NCBI GenBank assembly: GCA_003223215.1
Contig: QHYH01000141.1
Location: 1 to 36,163, forward strand
DNA: 36,163 bases
Reading direction: 5' to 3'
Origin: Acidobacteriota bacterium
GTDB lineage: Bacteria; Acidobacteriota; Terriglobia; Acidiferrales; UBA7541
A program made the position numbers and the translations under genes. Shown here in pieces: positions 8,108 to 16,153 of this stretch. The first letter of the stretch is position 1. Every line of letters begins with the position of its first letter. The notes under the pieces were generated by a model. That model worked only from the letters and a program-made list of their open reading frames with translations, ran no database searches and had not been told where the DNA came from.

Positions 8108-9118
8108 ATGAAGAAACGGTATTTAGTCCTAGTCGCGATCCTCGGGGTATTCGTGGAGCAAGCGCAATGCCAAGTTACTGCGCCTATCAAGCTGCTCCAG
8201 ACTTACGAGCTGCCGGCAGAAGTGAAAGGGAACTTCGACCATTTCGGAATTGACCTCAAAGGCGGGCGCCTATTTGCTACTCCGGAGGGCTACCACGCTG
8301 TTGTTGTCTTTGATCTTAATACCGGCACTCTGCTCCATAAGATAGGCGGAATCGGCAAACCGCACGCGGTGCTCTATCGCGAAGATCTGAACCGCATTTA
8401 CGTAACGGATGGGGATGCGGGCGACTTGAAGATCTTCGACGGCACAACGTACAAGCTTGTATCGAGCGTGAAACTCTTAGAGGATGCCGATTCCATTGGC
8501 TACGATCCGGCAACAAAGTTTCTGTACATTGACAATGGCGGTGGTGACGTTCATCAAACATACTCTATGCTAAGCGTCGTGGATACGACTGGAGGAAAGA
8601 AACTGGCCGACCTCAAGATTGACGGGGAAACTCTGGAAGCCATGACTCTGGAGAAATCAACCTCAAGAATGTATGTAAATAACAGAGCCAGGAACCAGGT
8701 GTCCGTCGTGGATCGGGAGAAACGGGAACTCGTAGCAAGCTGGCCTGTGACACTCTGCAAGAACAACGTCGCCATGGCCCTCGACGAAGCAAGCGATCGC
8801 TTGTTCGTTGCCTGCCGCACCTCGCAGATTTCGGTACTGGACACTCTAACGGGCAAGGAAGTTACGTCTTTCCCGATCACTAAAGGGGTCGACGATATCA
8901 CCTACGATGCCGCCACTAAGCGCGTCTATGCCGCTTGCGACGGCGCGGTCGATATTTATGAGCAGTCCGGCCCTGATAGTTACAAGCTGCTCGCGAACGT
9001 CCCCACAGGCCCTATGGGAAGGACAGCGCGGCTAGTGCCGGAACTGAAGCGTTATTTTGTGGCCGTGCCGCAGCACGGCGCCGAAAATGCTAAGGTACTC
9101 GTATTCGAAGTCCTGTGA
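8108..9118 (+). CDS. Secreted YncE/YVTN-type beta-propeller protein (336 aa)
   Basis: AGGGAGAG precedes the ATG at 8108. Residues 1-22 form a signal peptide (MKKRYLVLVAILGVFVEQAQ), so the protein is exported, probably to the periplasm or outer surface. The rest is a run of about 40-residue blades with YVTN/YncE-like turns: FDHFGIDLKGGRLFATPEG, NRIYVTDGDAGDLKIFDG, SRMYVNNRARNQVSVVDR, DRLFVACRTSQISVLDT and KRVYAACDGAVDIYEQ. No catalytic motif is visible. Such propellers usually bind ligands or proteins. It resembles the proteins at 14.9 and 19.5 kb in length and in the shared opening FDHFG(I/L)DLKG. It lies 90 bases before a two-component system and may be a periplasmic partner of that system or of the nearby receptor; this is inference. 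Confidence 0.85.
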   Translation: MKKRYLVLVAILGVFVEQAQCQVTAPIKLLQTYELPAEVKGNFDHFGIDLKGGRLFATPEGYHAVVVFDLNTGTLLHKIGGIGKPHAVLYREDLNRIYVTDGDAGDLKIFDGTTYKLVSSVKLLEDADSIGYDPATKFLYIDNGGGDVHQTYSMLSVVDTTGGKKLADLKIDGETLEAMTLEKSTSRMYVNNRARNQVSVVDREKRELVASWPVTLCKNNVAMALDEASDRLFVACRTSQISVLDTLTGKEVTSFPITKGVDDITYDAATKRVYAACDGAVDIYEQSGPDSYKLLANVPTGPMGRTARLVPELKRYFVAVPQHGAENAKVLVFEVL

Positions 9119-9208
9119 AGAGGCACGGATTCGGAATCGACGAAGTTCAATTCCGACATGACTCGAATCGGCCCCGTGCCATCGTTGTGAGAGAATATAG
9201 GGCGGGCT

Positions 9209-9886
9209 ATGCGAATCCTCCTAGTTGAAGATGAACGGAAGGTAGCCAGCTTCATCGCCCGCGCCTTGAGAGAAAACACTTACGCTGTGGATGTAGCGGA
9301 ATCCGGTCAGAAGGCCCTCGAACTAGGGGCGGACGTTCCCTACGACGCGATTCTTCTCGATGTGCGTTTGCCCGACCTCAGCGGAATCGAAGTGTGCCGC
9401 GAGTTGCGTCAACGAGGGATAGAGGCTCCCGTGATGATGCTTACAGCGCGCGGTTTGGTCGAGCAGCGCGTCGAAGGCCTTGATGCAGGCGCTGATGACT
9501 ATCTCACCAAGCCATTTGTTTTGGCGGAGCTCCTGGCTCGAGTCCGGGCACTGATTCGTCGGGGGTTTCATAGCAGCAACGCAAAGCTTCGCTACGCAGA
9601 CCTCACACTCGACCGCCACCGCCGGCGCGCCACGCGCGACAAGGAGACCATCCCGCTGACTTCCAGGGAATTCGCTCTGCTTGAATTGCTTCTCCTTCGG
9701 GCGCCTGAACTTATTACCCGAAGTGAAATCGTGGAGCATGTCTGGGACTGCCACTTCGACAGCGAAACCAACCTGGTCGAGGTTTATATCAACCGTCTTC
9801 GCCAGAAAATTGATCAAGACCGCCCGGTCAAACTCATCCATACGATCCGCGGCGTGGGCTACCGCCTGGGGACACCGGGGTCATGA
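9209..9886 (+). CDS. OmpR-family response regulator (225 aa)
   Basis: Two-domain transcription regulator. The receiver domain (residues 1-115) has the acidic pair Glu7/Asp8, phospho-acceptor Asp51 (YDAILLDVRLPDLSG), switch Thr79 (MMLTARG) and Lys101 (YLTKPF). The C-terminal winged helix (about 128-222) shows the typical TSREFALLELLLLRAPELIT, EVYINRLRQKID and TIRGVGYRLG. All residues needed for phosphorylation are present. The stop overlaps the kinase start by four bases (ATGA, 9883-9886), so the pair is translationally coupled. It probably controls the adjacent receptor and propeller genes; no binding site could be identified. Confidence 0.95.
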   Translation: MRILLVEDERKVASFIARALRENTYAVDVAESGQKALELGADVPYDAILLDVRLPDLSGIEVCRELRQRGIEAPVMMLTARGLVEQRVEGLDAGADDYLTKPFVLAELLARVRALIRRGFHSSNAKLRYADLTLDRHRRRATRDKETIPLTSREFALLELLLLRAPELITRSEIVEHVWDCHFDSETNLVEVYINRLRQKIDQDRPVKLIHTIRGVGYRLGTPGS

Positions 9887-11310
9887 AAATTAGAACGCTG
9901 CGTCTCCGGATGATGTTGCTTTTCTGCACCGTCGTTGGTGTAATTCTAGCGGCGTCCTACCTGGCGTTTTGGGGCTTGTTGGCCCACGCGGTCCATACGC
10001 AGCTCAATCGTCAACTCCTTGAGACGGCGCGCCCCATCATTTCGGATCTGGTCTCCGAACCCAATGCGAAAAACATAAGCCGTCTGGACCTCCCGGGTGA
10101 GTTCTTTGAGCTTCTGGATCAAGAGAGGCGCGTCCTCCAGCGGTCCAAGAATCTCGCGGCGCCGATGAAACTAGATGGGACGAACCGTGGCGATTCTAGC
10201 CCTGCTTTCGGAAGGGCGGCTCTGGATAGTGGTGAAACGGTGCGCGTGGCCCTCATCCCTTTTCAGCAGGCAGGCCAGAATCGGGTCTTTGCGGTAGCGA
10301 TCCCCACCTTTGGCACCAACCGCGTGCTCGACAAATTTGGAGGAGTTGCATTGCTGCTTTTTCCGCTCAGTCTCCTGGTAACCGCGGGAATCTCCGCATT
10401 GTATGTTGGGAAAAGCCTCGGGCCCATCAAAGAGCTAACCAGGCATGCGGCGGTGATGGCCAAACGCGTGACGAACCGTCAAGGATTTTGGAAGCCCTTG
10501 CCGGTGTCTTCTCCTCACGATGAGCTTGGGCGATTGGCGGAGACGATTAATCATCTACTGAAGAGCGTTGATGCAGCAGTGGTTCAGTTACGTCAGTTTG
10601 TGACGGATGCTTCGCACGAGCTGCGCACTCCGCTCGCCGTTCTTCATGGCGAGACAGAGCTGCTGCTCTCCAAACCGCGAAGCGCGGAGGAATATCGCCA
10701 GACGCTCTGTGTATTCGACGATGAGTTCAAGAAACTGACTCGCATCGTGGAGGGTTTGTTCACCCTCTCGATGGCTGACGCCGGGCAACTGCATTTGGCT
10801 CGAGAGCCCCTTTATATAAACGAGGTTCTTGAAGAAGCGTGCGCCCTAGCCTCGTCTCGCGCACGCGCGAAGAATATCTCCATCATGCGCGATTTGAATC
10901 AGGAACTTGCTTGTACTGGAGATGAAGCTTTCCTGCACGAACTGTTTCTAATTTTTCTCGACAATGCGATCAAGTATTCTCCCAGTGCTACTTGTATCCA
11001 CGTCACGCTGGAGACTCAAGATGGGTCGATTCAAGTGCGCTTCCAAGATCAAGGCATCGGCATCCCACCCGAGCATATGCCATTCATATTTAATCGGTTC
11101 TACCGGGCTGCACCGTTGAATAGCGGCGAGGCCCAGAGCGGAGGGCTTGGTCTGGCCATTGCCGAGGCCATCGCCACTGCCCAGGGCGGCACCATCGAGT
11201 GTGAGAGCACGGTAGGGGTTGGTTCAACCTTCACGGCAAAATTACCCATTGCCCCGCCCCAGAAAGCGGTCCTCGAAGCCGTACCTAAACAGAAATTAAT
11301 CCTCCGTTAA
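9883..11310 (+). CDS. Membrane sensor histidine kinase (475 aa)
   Basis: Cognate kinase of the preceding regulator. There is a first membrane helix at about 10-35, a periplasmic sensor region of about 115 residues (40-152) and a second helix at about 153-175. A HAMP linker at about 176-232 is followed by HisKA with His245 in FVTDASHELRTPLAVLHGE. The ATPase domain has the N box (LIFLDNAIKYSPSA, Asn361), G1 (FQDQGIGIPPEH) and G2 (SGGLGLAIAEAIA). Complete and apparently active. The periplasmic region has no recognised domain, so the signal is unknown. Its position between a secreted propeller and an outer-membrane receptor suggests it senses the substrate or state of that uptake system. Confidence 0.95.
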   Translation: MKIRTLRLRMMLLFCTVVGVILAASYLAFWGLLAHAVHTQLNRQLLETARPIISDLVSEPNAKNISRLDLPGEFFELLDQERRVLQRSKNLAAPMKLDGTNRGDSSPAFGRAALDSGETVRVALIPFQQAGQNRVFAVAIPTFGTNRVLDKFGGVALLLFPLSLLVTAGISALYVGKSLGPIKELTRHAAVMAKRVTNRQGFWKPLPVSSPHDELGRLAETINHLLKSVDAAVVQLRQFVTDASHELRTPLAVLHGETELLLSKPRSAEEYRQTLCVFDDEFKKLTRIVEGLFTLSMADAGQLHLAREPLYINEVLEEACALASSRARAKNISIMRDLNQELACTGDEAFLHELFLIFLDNAIKYSPSATCIHVTLETQDGSIQVRFQDQGIGIPPEHMPFIFNRFYRAAPLNSGEAQSGGLGLAIAEAIATAQGGTIECESTVGVGSTFTAKLPIAPPQKAVLEAVPKQKLILR

Positions 11311-11362
11311 GGCATCCGCTTCCCTTCTGCACTAGGCTCAACCGCAACTTGGAGGTGATTTA

Positions 11363-14300
11363 GTGTCCTCTCGAAAGTTCTCTACACTGCACTTGTATCT
11401 TTCCGCGGCAGCGATTGTATTGATGCTTGCGATTTGTTTTTCAGCGCCAGCCAGGGCGCAGGTGGCGGGCGGAACTCTCTCCGGCACGATCTCCGATCCC
11501 TCGGGTCGATTGGTCCCGCAGGCATTGATTTCGATCCAGAATATCGCGACCGGGATCACCACAACAGTCACAACGAACTCGGACGGCTATTATACGGCCG
11601 CAAACTTGCTCCCTGGAGAGTATCAAGTCACTGTTTCTGCAAAGGGATTCGCGACTGAGGTAAGAAAAGGCATCTCCCTTACCGTTGGAGCCCAGCAGGT
11701 CATTGCTCTGACACTACAAGTAGGGTCGGCGGCGAAAACGGTCGTAGAGGTGACCGCGGAAGCTCCTGCGGTGCAACTCGCGAGTTCGGACATCAGTGCG
11801 GTCGTGACCGCCAACACGGTCCGTGAGTTGCCGCTCAACGGTCGGAGTTGGACGGACCTGGCAGCCTTGCAGCCGGGAGTCAATACAATCCAAACACAAC
11901 CGACGTTCGCAGTAGGTGCGGACCGCGGCAACCGCGGATTCGGGCAGCAGTTGACCATCTCGGGGGCGCGGCCACAACAGAACAACTACCGCCTAGACGG
12001 CGTCAGCCTAAACGACTACGCGAATGGCGCGCCAGGTAGCGTGCTAGGTGGAAATCTGGGTGTGGACGCCATTCAGGAATTCTCGGTTCTGACCAGCAAC
12101 TACTCGGCGGAGTATGGCAAGACCTCTGGCGGCGTAGTCAACGCCGTCACGCGTTCAGGAACGAATAGGTTCCACGGGAGCGCCTACGAGTTCCTGCGCA
12201 ACAGCGCACTGGACGCGCGGAATTTCTTCGAGGATCCCACCGCTCCCAAGGCGCCATTCAAACGGAATCAGTTTGGCGGCGCCGTTGGCGGACCGATCAT
12301 CCAGAACCGCACGTTCTTCTTCGCTGACTTCGAAGCTATTCGCCAGTCTAAGGGCATTGCCGTGGTTGACACTGTGCCTTCCAATGCTGCAAGGGCAGGC
12401 CTGCTTTGCTCGAATCCCGCAGGGGCGGACCCTTCGAACCCGTGTACTACAAATCAGCTCCCGGCGGGCGCGAATACTGATGCGAACGGCGTGGACCTAA
12501 AGGCAAAGGCGTATCTCCCCCTCTATCCTGTCCCCAACGGAGCCATCCTAGGGAACGGCGATACCGCTCTATTCACATTCTCTGGTCAGCAGGTTGTGAA
12601 CGAAAACTTTGTTACCACTCGGCTCGATCATAAGTTCTCGCAAAAAGACAGCCTGTACGGAACTTACATGTTTGATAGAACTCCTTATTCGGCCCCTGAC
12701 GGCATGAATAACGTCAAACTTGGCAGCCTCAGCTCCCGGCAGCTCCTGGCGGCCGAAGAAACCCACAGCTTTTCCCCTACCCTTGTCAATGCCGTCCGAT
12801 TCGGGTTCAACCACGAAGCCGTGAATAACAACCAGAGCATAGCAGCAATTAACCCGGTGGCGGCGGATAGTAGTCTGGGTTCCTTCGCAGGTCGAAATGC
12901 CGCCCAGGTCCAGATTGCCGGCAACTCTCTTATGCCTGGCGGTGTCGGGGGACTGCCAACTTACTTGTACCGCTGGAATTCTTTCCAGGTGTATGACGAT
13001 GCTTTCCTCAACCGAGGCAGGCACGCCATCAAGTTTGGGATGGCAGTCGAGCGTATGCTCATGCAAGCCACGGCGCTTACCGATCCGAGCGGCATTTGGC
13101 AATTCGCTGATGTAGGCAGCTTTCTGACGAATAACCCATCCAGATTCCAGGGAGGAATTGTCAGCACGCTCTCACCCCGTAATGTTCGACAGACCATCTT
13201 TGGCGGGTATCTGCAGGACGACTGGCGCTGGCTCCCGAATCTCACATTGAATCTGGGGCTGCGCTACGAGATGGCCACCATACCGACGGAAATTGATGGC
13301 AAGCTCGCCAACTTGAGAAACCTCACTGACGCCAACCCTCATCTCGGCGACCCGTTTTTCGTCAGCAACCCTACAAGGAAAAATTTCGAGCCACGCATAG
13401 GTTTTGCCTGGGATCCGCTCCGCAATGGAAAGATGGCCGTCCGGGGCGGCGCTGGCCTGTTTGATGTTCTTCCGCTGCCGTATCAATTCATTCTTCTCGT
13501 GACCCAGGCAGCTCCCTTTTTTGAATATACCTCGATCAAGAATCCAGGACCTGCGACATGCAACTGCGTAACAACACATGCGTTTTTTGACGGCGTTTTG
13601 CCTCCTTTCCCGGCCAACAAATTGCGTCAGACCTACACGGACCCCAGCCCCAAGCGCAACTATGTGACGCAGTGGAACCTGAACGTCCAATACCAGCTCA
13701 CCCCGAGCTTGGCTGCCATGGTTGCTTACGTTGGGTCGCGTGGCGTCCATCAGCCCTTCCGCGTGGACGATGCCGATATGGCTCTTCCAACCATTACTTC
13801 AGCAGGCTATTTGTGGGATCCCAACGCGAGCCGGCTCAACGACAACTACGGCTCTATTCGAGGAATGTTCTACCAGGGACGGTCTTACTTCAACGCGCTC
13901 GAGCTACAGTTGGCGAAGCGAATGAGCCACGGCTTTCAGCTGCAGGGGACTTTCACTTGGGGCAAGAGCATGGATACTAGTTCCGCCACGGTGGCAGGCG
14001 ACGCATTTGGTAACTCCATTTCGAGCCTCAATTGGTTCGATATGAGATTGGATCGTGGGCTCTCCGATTTCAATGTTGGACGCACTCTCGTTGTGAACGG
14101 CACATGGGATATTCCCACAGCCAAGTCATTCTCCGGACCGGAGAAGTGGATCGCTGATGGTTGGGAGCTCGGTCTGATCCTCACAGTTAGTGACGGAGTG
14201 CCTTTTACTCCCACATGGGGTACCGGCGACGACCCGGCTCTTACGCAGAACAATGATGATTGGGCGTTCCCGAACAGACTTGGTGGCCCCGGGTGCAAAA

Positions 14301-14722
14301 CCCTTACGAATCCTGGAAACCCGAACAACTATATCAAGACTCAGTGCTTCGCCATCCCCACCGCACCCGACGCTGCATTTTTTACAGCAAATAATTGTCA
14401 AGGCGGCGACCTGACCAACCTGCAGTGCTTCAACCTCCGAGGCAATGCCGGCCGGAACATCCTAAGCGGTCCGGGCATCACGAATTTGGACTTCTCCGTC
14501 TTCAAGAACAATCGCATCAAGCGTATCTCGGAAAATTTTAACGTGCAATTTCGTGCCGAGATCTTCAACATCTTGAATCATCCCAACTTCGCGCCTCCCA
14601 CGGTCCCCGACAGCAGTGACATCTTTTTGTCCGATGGGACGCTGAGTGGGGGGGCAGGTTTGCTGACCAGGACGACGATCCCGGAGCGGCAGATCCAGTT
14701 CGCCATCAAGTTTATTTTCTGA
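11363..14722 (+). CDS. Oar-like TonB-dependent receptor (1119 aa)
   Basis: The GTG start at 11363 is preceded by GGAGGTG with five bases of spacing. A signal peptide covers residues 1-33 (core IVLMLAICFSAPARAQ). Residues about 36-115 form a carboxypeptidase-regulatory-like domain (GTLSGTISDPSGRLVPQAL; YYTAANLLPGEYQVTV). The plug-like part contains ELPLNGRSWTDLAALQPGV, TISGARPQQNNYRLDGVSLN and GGVVNAVTRSGTNRFHGSAY. A large barrel follows and ends RQIQFAIKFIF. It sits 52 bases after the kinase gene, probably in the same transcript, and 127 bases before a propeller gene. It is clearly paralogous to the receptor at 16.2-19.4 kb (shared NSALDARNFF, SLNDYANG/SVNDYANG and similar barrel strands). 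Substrate unknown. Confidence 0.92.
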   Translation: MSSRKFSTLHLYLSAAAIVLMLAICFSAPARAQVAGGTLSGTISDPSGRLVPQALISIQNIATGITTTVTTNSDGYYTAANLLPGEYQVTVSAKGFATEVRKGISLTVGAQQVIALTLQVGSAAKTVVEVTAEAPAVQLASSDISAVVTANTVRELPLNGRSWTDLAALQPGVNTIQTQPTFAVGADRGNRGFGQQLTISGARPQQNNYRLDGVSLNDYANGAPGSVLGGNLGVDAIQEFSVLTSNYSAEYGKTSGGVVNAVTRSGTNRFHGSAYEFLRNSALDARNFFEDPTAPKAPFKRNQFGGAVGGPIIQNRTFFFADFEAIRQSKGIAVVDTVPSNAARAGLLCSNPAGADPSNPCTTNQLPAGANTDANGVDLKAKAYLPLYPVPNGAILGNGDTALFTFSGQQVVNENFVTTRLDHKFSQKDSLYGTYMFDRTPYSAPDGMNNVKLGSLSSRQLLAAEETHSFSPTLVNAVRFGFNHEAVNNNQSIAAINPVAADSSLGSFAGRNAAQVQIAGNSLMPGGVGGLPTYLYRWNSFQVYDDAFLNRGRHAIKFGMAVERMLMQATALTDPSGIWQFADVGSFLTNNPSRFQGGIVSTLSPRNVRQTIFGGYLQDDWRWLPNLTLNLGLRYEMATIPTEIDGKLANLRNLTDANPHLGDPFFVSNPTRKNFEPRIGFAWDPLRNGKMAVRGGAGLFDVLPLPYQFILLVTQAAPFFEYTSIKNPGPATCNCVTTHAFFDGVLPPFPANKLRQTYTDPSPKRNYVTQWNLNVQYQLTPSLAAMVAYVGSRGVHQPFRVDDADMALPTITSAGYLWDPNASRLNDNYGSIRGMFYQGRSYFNALELQLAKRMSHGFQLQGTFTWGKSMDTSSATVAGDAFGNSISSLNWFDMRLDRGLSDFNVGRTLVVNGTWDIPTAKSFSGPEKWIADGWELGLILTVSDGVPFTPTWGTGDDPALTQNNDDWAFPNRLGGPGCKTLTNPGNPNNYIKTQCFAIPTAPDAAFFTANNCQGGDLTNLQCFNLRGNAGRNILSGPGITNLDFSVFKNNRIKRISENFNVQFRAEIFNILNHPNFAPPTVPDSSDIFLSDGTLSGGAGLLTRTTIPERQIQFAIKFIF

Positions 14723-14743
14723 TCGTCGAGGAGGCAGCAACGG

Positions 14744-14799
14744 GGCGCGTTCCAGAGCAGTTTGGCTGTGAACGCGCCGGGCTGACTGCCCGGCAGCCC
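14744..14799 (+). other. Two consecutive hairpins between receptor and propeller genes
   Basis: GGCGCGTTC (14744-14752) pairs with GAACGCGCC (14770-14778) across a 17-base loop. Immediately after it, GGGCTG (14779-14784) pairs with CAGCCC (14794-14799). There is no T-run after either stem, so a classical intrinsic terminator is not supported. The structures could stabilise the receptor mRNA or adjust expression of the downstream gene. Confidence 0.45.
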
Positions 14800-14849
14800 A
14801 GGCTGCCAGCGAACGAACTCAGGGACTTTCATTTCAAGGAGGAGAGGAC

Positions 14850-15878
14850 GTGAAAAAGGTGCTCAGAGAGATCTTGTGGCTGATGCCTGCGATTGGTCTT
14901 ATTGGACTGTCAACGAGCGCACAAGTGAAGCAGCCGCTACAGTTGGTGGCAACGACCCCGTTGCCTGGGTTCTCGGGCGATTTCGACCATTTCGGGTTGG
15001 ATCTCAAGGGCAAGCGTCTGTTTCTTACGGCTGAGGACCACAAGTCCGTTGAAGTTTTCGATCTCGATGGCAAACACCTTCATAGCATCACCGGATTCGG
15101 TCAGCCACACGCCCTGGTTTTCCTTCCCGACCAGAACAAAATGATCGTTACCGACGGGGATGACTTCGGGATGGTTGAGCTTGTGAGTGGAGAGAATTAT
15201 AAGATTCTCGACACCATTAAGCTTCCCCCAGGCGTTGACGGTGCCGTCTTCAACCCGGTAAACCAGTATTACTATGTGGAAAGCGGCGGTGACGAGCCCG
15301 GAGCGAAGACCCACGACCTCAGTATTATCGACACCAGGACCTTCAAACACATCGGAGACATTACCCTTCCCGGCAATCAGTCCGAAGCTATGGCCATCGA
15401 TAGAGCCGGCAAAGTGATGTACGTCAATCTAAAAGGCACGAATGAGGTGGGTGTCGTTGACCTCGAGGCGCGCAAGGTTATCGCGAGATGGCCGATACCC
15501 GACGCCGGAACCGCGAACGCGCTGGCTCTCGATGAGCCGAATCATCGAGTGTTTATCGCCACGCGAAAGCCGCCGACATTCTTTGTGTTTGACACCGATA
15601 CGGGCAAGGTCGTCACGAAGCTCCCTTGCACGGCGCAGAACGACGACATGTGGCGCGATCTTCAGCGCAAGCGTATCTACGTAACGGGAACAGAAACAAC
15701 AACCGTTTTTGAGCAGAAGGACGCTGATCATTACACCCATATTGGGGATGTGCCAACCGGATTTCGCGCCAGGACCTCTATTCTGGTCCCCGAGTTGAAC
15801 CGCCTTTACATCGCCGTCTCCGGCAAGGGCAAGCCAGATGCAAGACTTTCGCTGCAGGTTTACGAAATACAGCCCTGA
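14850..15878 (+). CDS. Secreted YncE/YVTN-type beta-propeller protein (342 aa)
   Basis: GTG start at 14850 after AAGGAGG. The signal peptide is at residues 1-28 (VLREILWLMPAIGLIGLSTS, then AQ). Repeated blades include FDHFGLDLKGKRLFLTAED, NKMIVTDGDDFGMVELVSG, GKVMYVNLKGTNEVGVVDLE and KRIYVTGTETTTVFEQKD. Its start (FSGDFDHFGLDLKG) and end (RTSILVPELNRLYIAV) match the propeller at 8.1 kb, so the two are paralogs flanking one kinase/regulator/receptor set. No enzymatic motif. The probable role is an exported binding or accessory protein for the receptor, inferred from repeated neighbourhood. Confidence 0.87.
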   Translation: MKKVLREILWLMPAIGLIGLSTSAQVKQPLQLVATTPLPGFSGDFDHFGLDLKGKRLFLTAEDHKSVEVFDLDGKHLHSITGFGQPHALVFLPDQNKMIVTDGDDFGMVELVSGENYKILDTIKLPPGVDGAVFNPVNQYYYVESGGDEPGAKTHDLSIIDTRTFKHIGDITLPGNQSEAMAIDRAGKVMYVNLKGTNEVGVVDLEARKVIARWPIPDAGTANALALDEPNHRVFIATRKPPTFFVFDTDTGKVVTKLPCTAQNDDMWRDLQRKRIYVTGTETTTVFEQKDADHYTHIGDVPTGFRARTSILVPELNRLYIAVSGKGKPDARLSLQVYEIQP

Positions 15879-15913
15879 TTCAGCCCAACAATCGAAACCA
15901 GAAATTCCTGCGT

Positions 15914-16114
15914 GTGCTCGTTCATCCGCTGGGGGGTGCACCGACTGGCTCCGTTCCCGAGTGGGTCACTTTCACTCCGGACGGCAAGCATGTCTATATC
16001 TCTAACTCCGGCGGTCGCTCGGTGTCCGCCATTGACACAAAAACTTTGAAGCTTGTGGGTGTCATACCGATGGGAGAAGTGCGCAAGCGGATCAATACCT
16101 TGGTCGTTCGCTAA
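15914..16114 (+). pseudogene. C-terminal remnant of another YVTN beta-propeller
   Basis: The 66-residue frame contains EWVTFTPDGKHVYISNSGGR and SVSAIDTKTLKLVGVIPMGE, a single textbook YVTN blade, and ends KRINTLVVR, a common C-terminus of these proteins. There is no signal peptide, and only about one blade of the usual six or seven remains. It begins with a GTG but has no ribosome-binding site. It lies 35 bases after an intact propeller and is best read as the tail of a deleted tandem copy. Confidence 0.65.
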
Positions 16115-16153
16115 ATTCAGCAGTCGCCAGATTCTTCTCAACTCCGCCGGACT

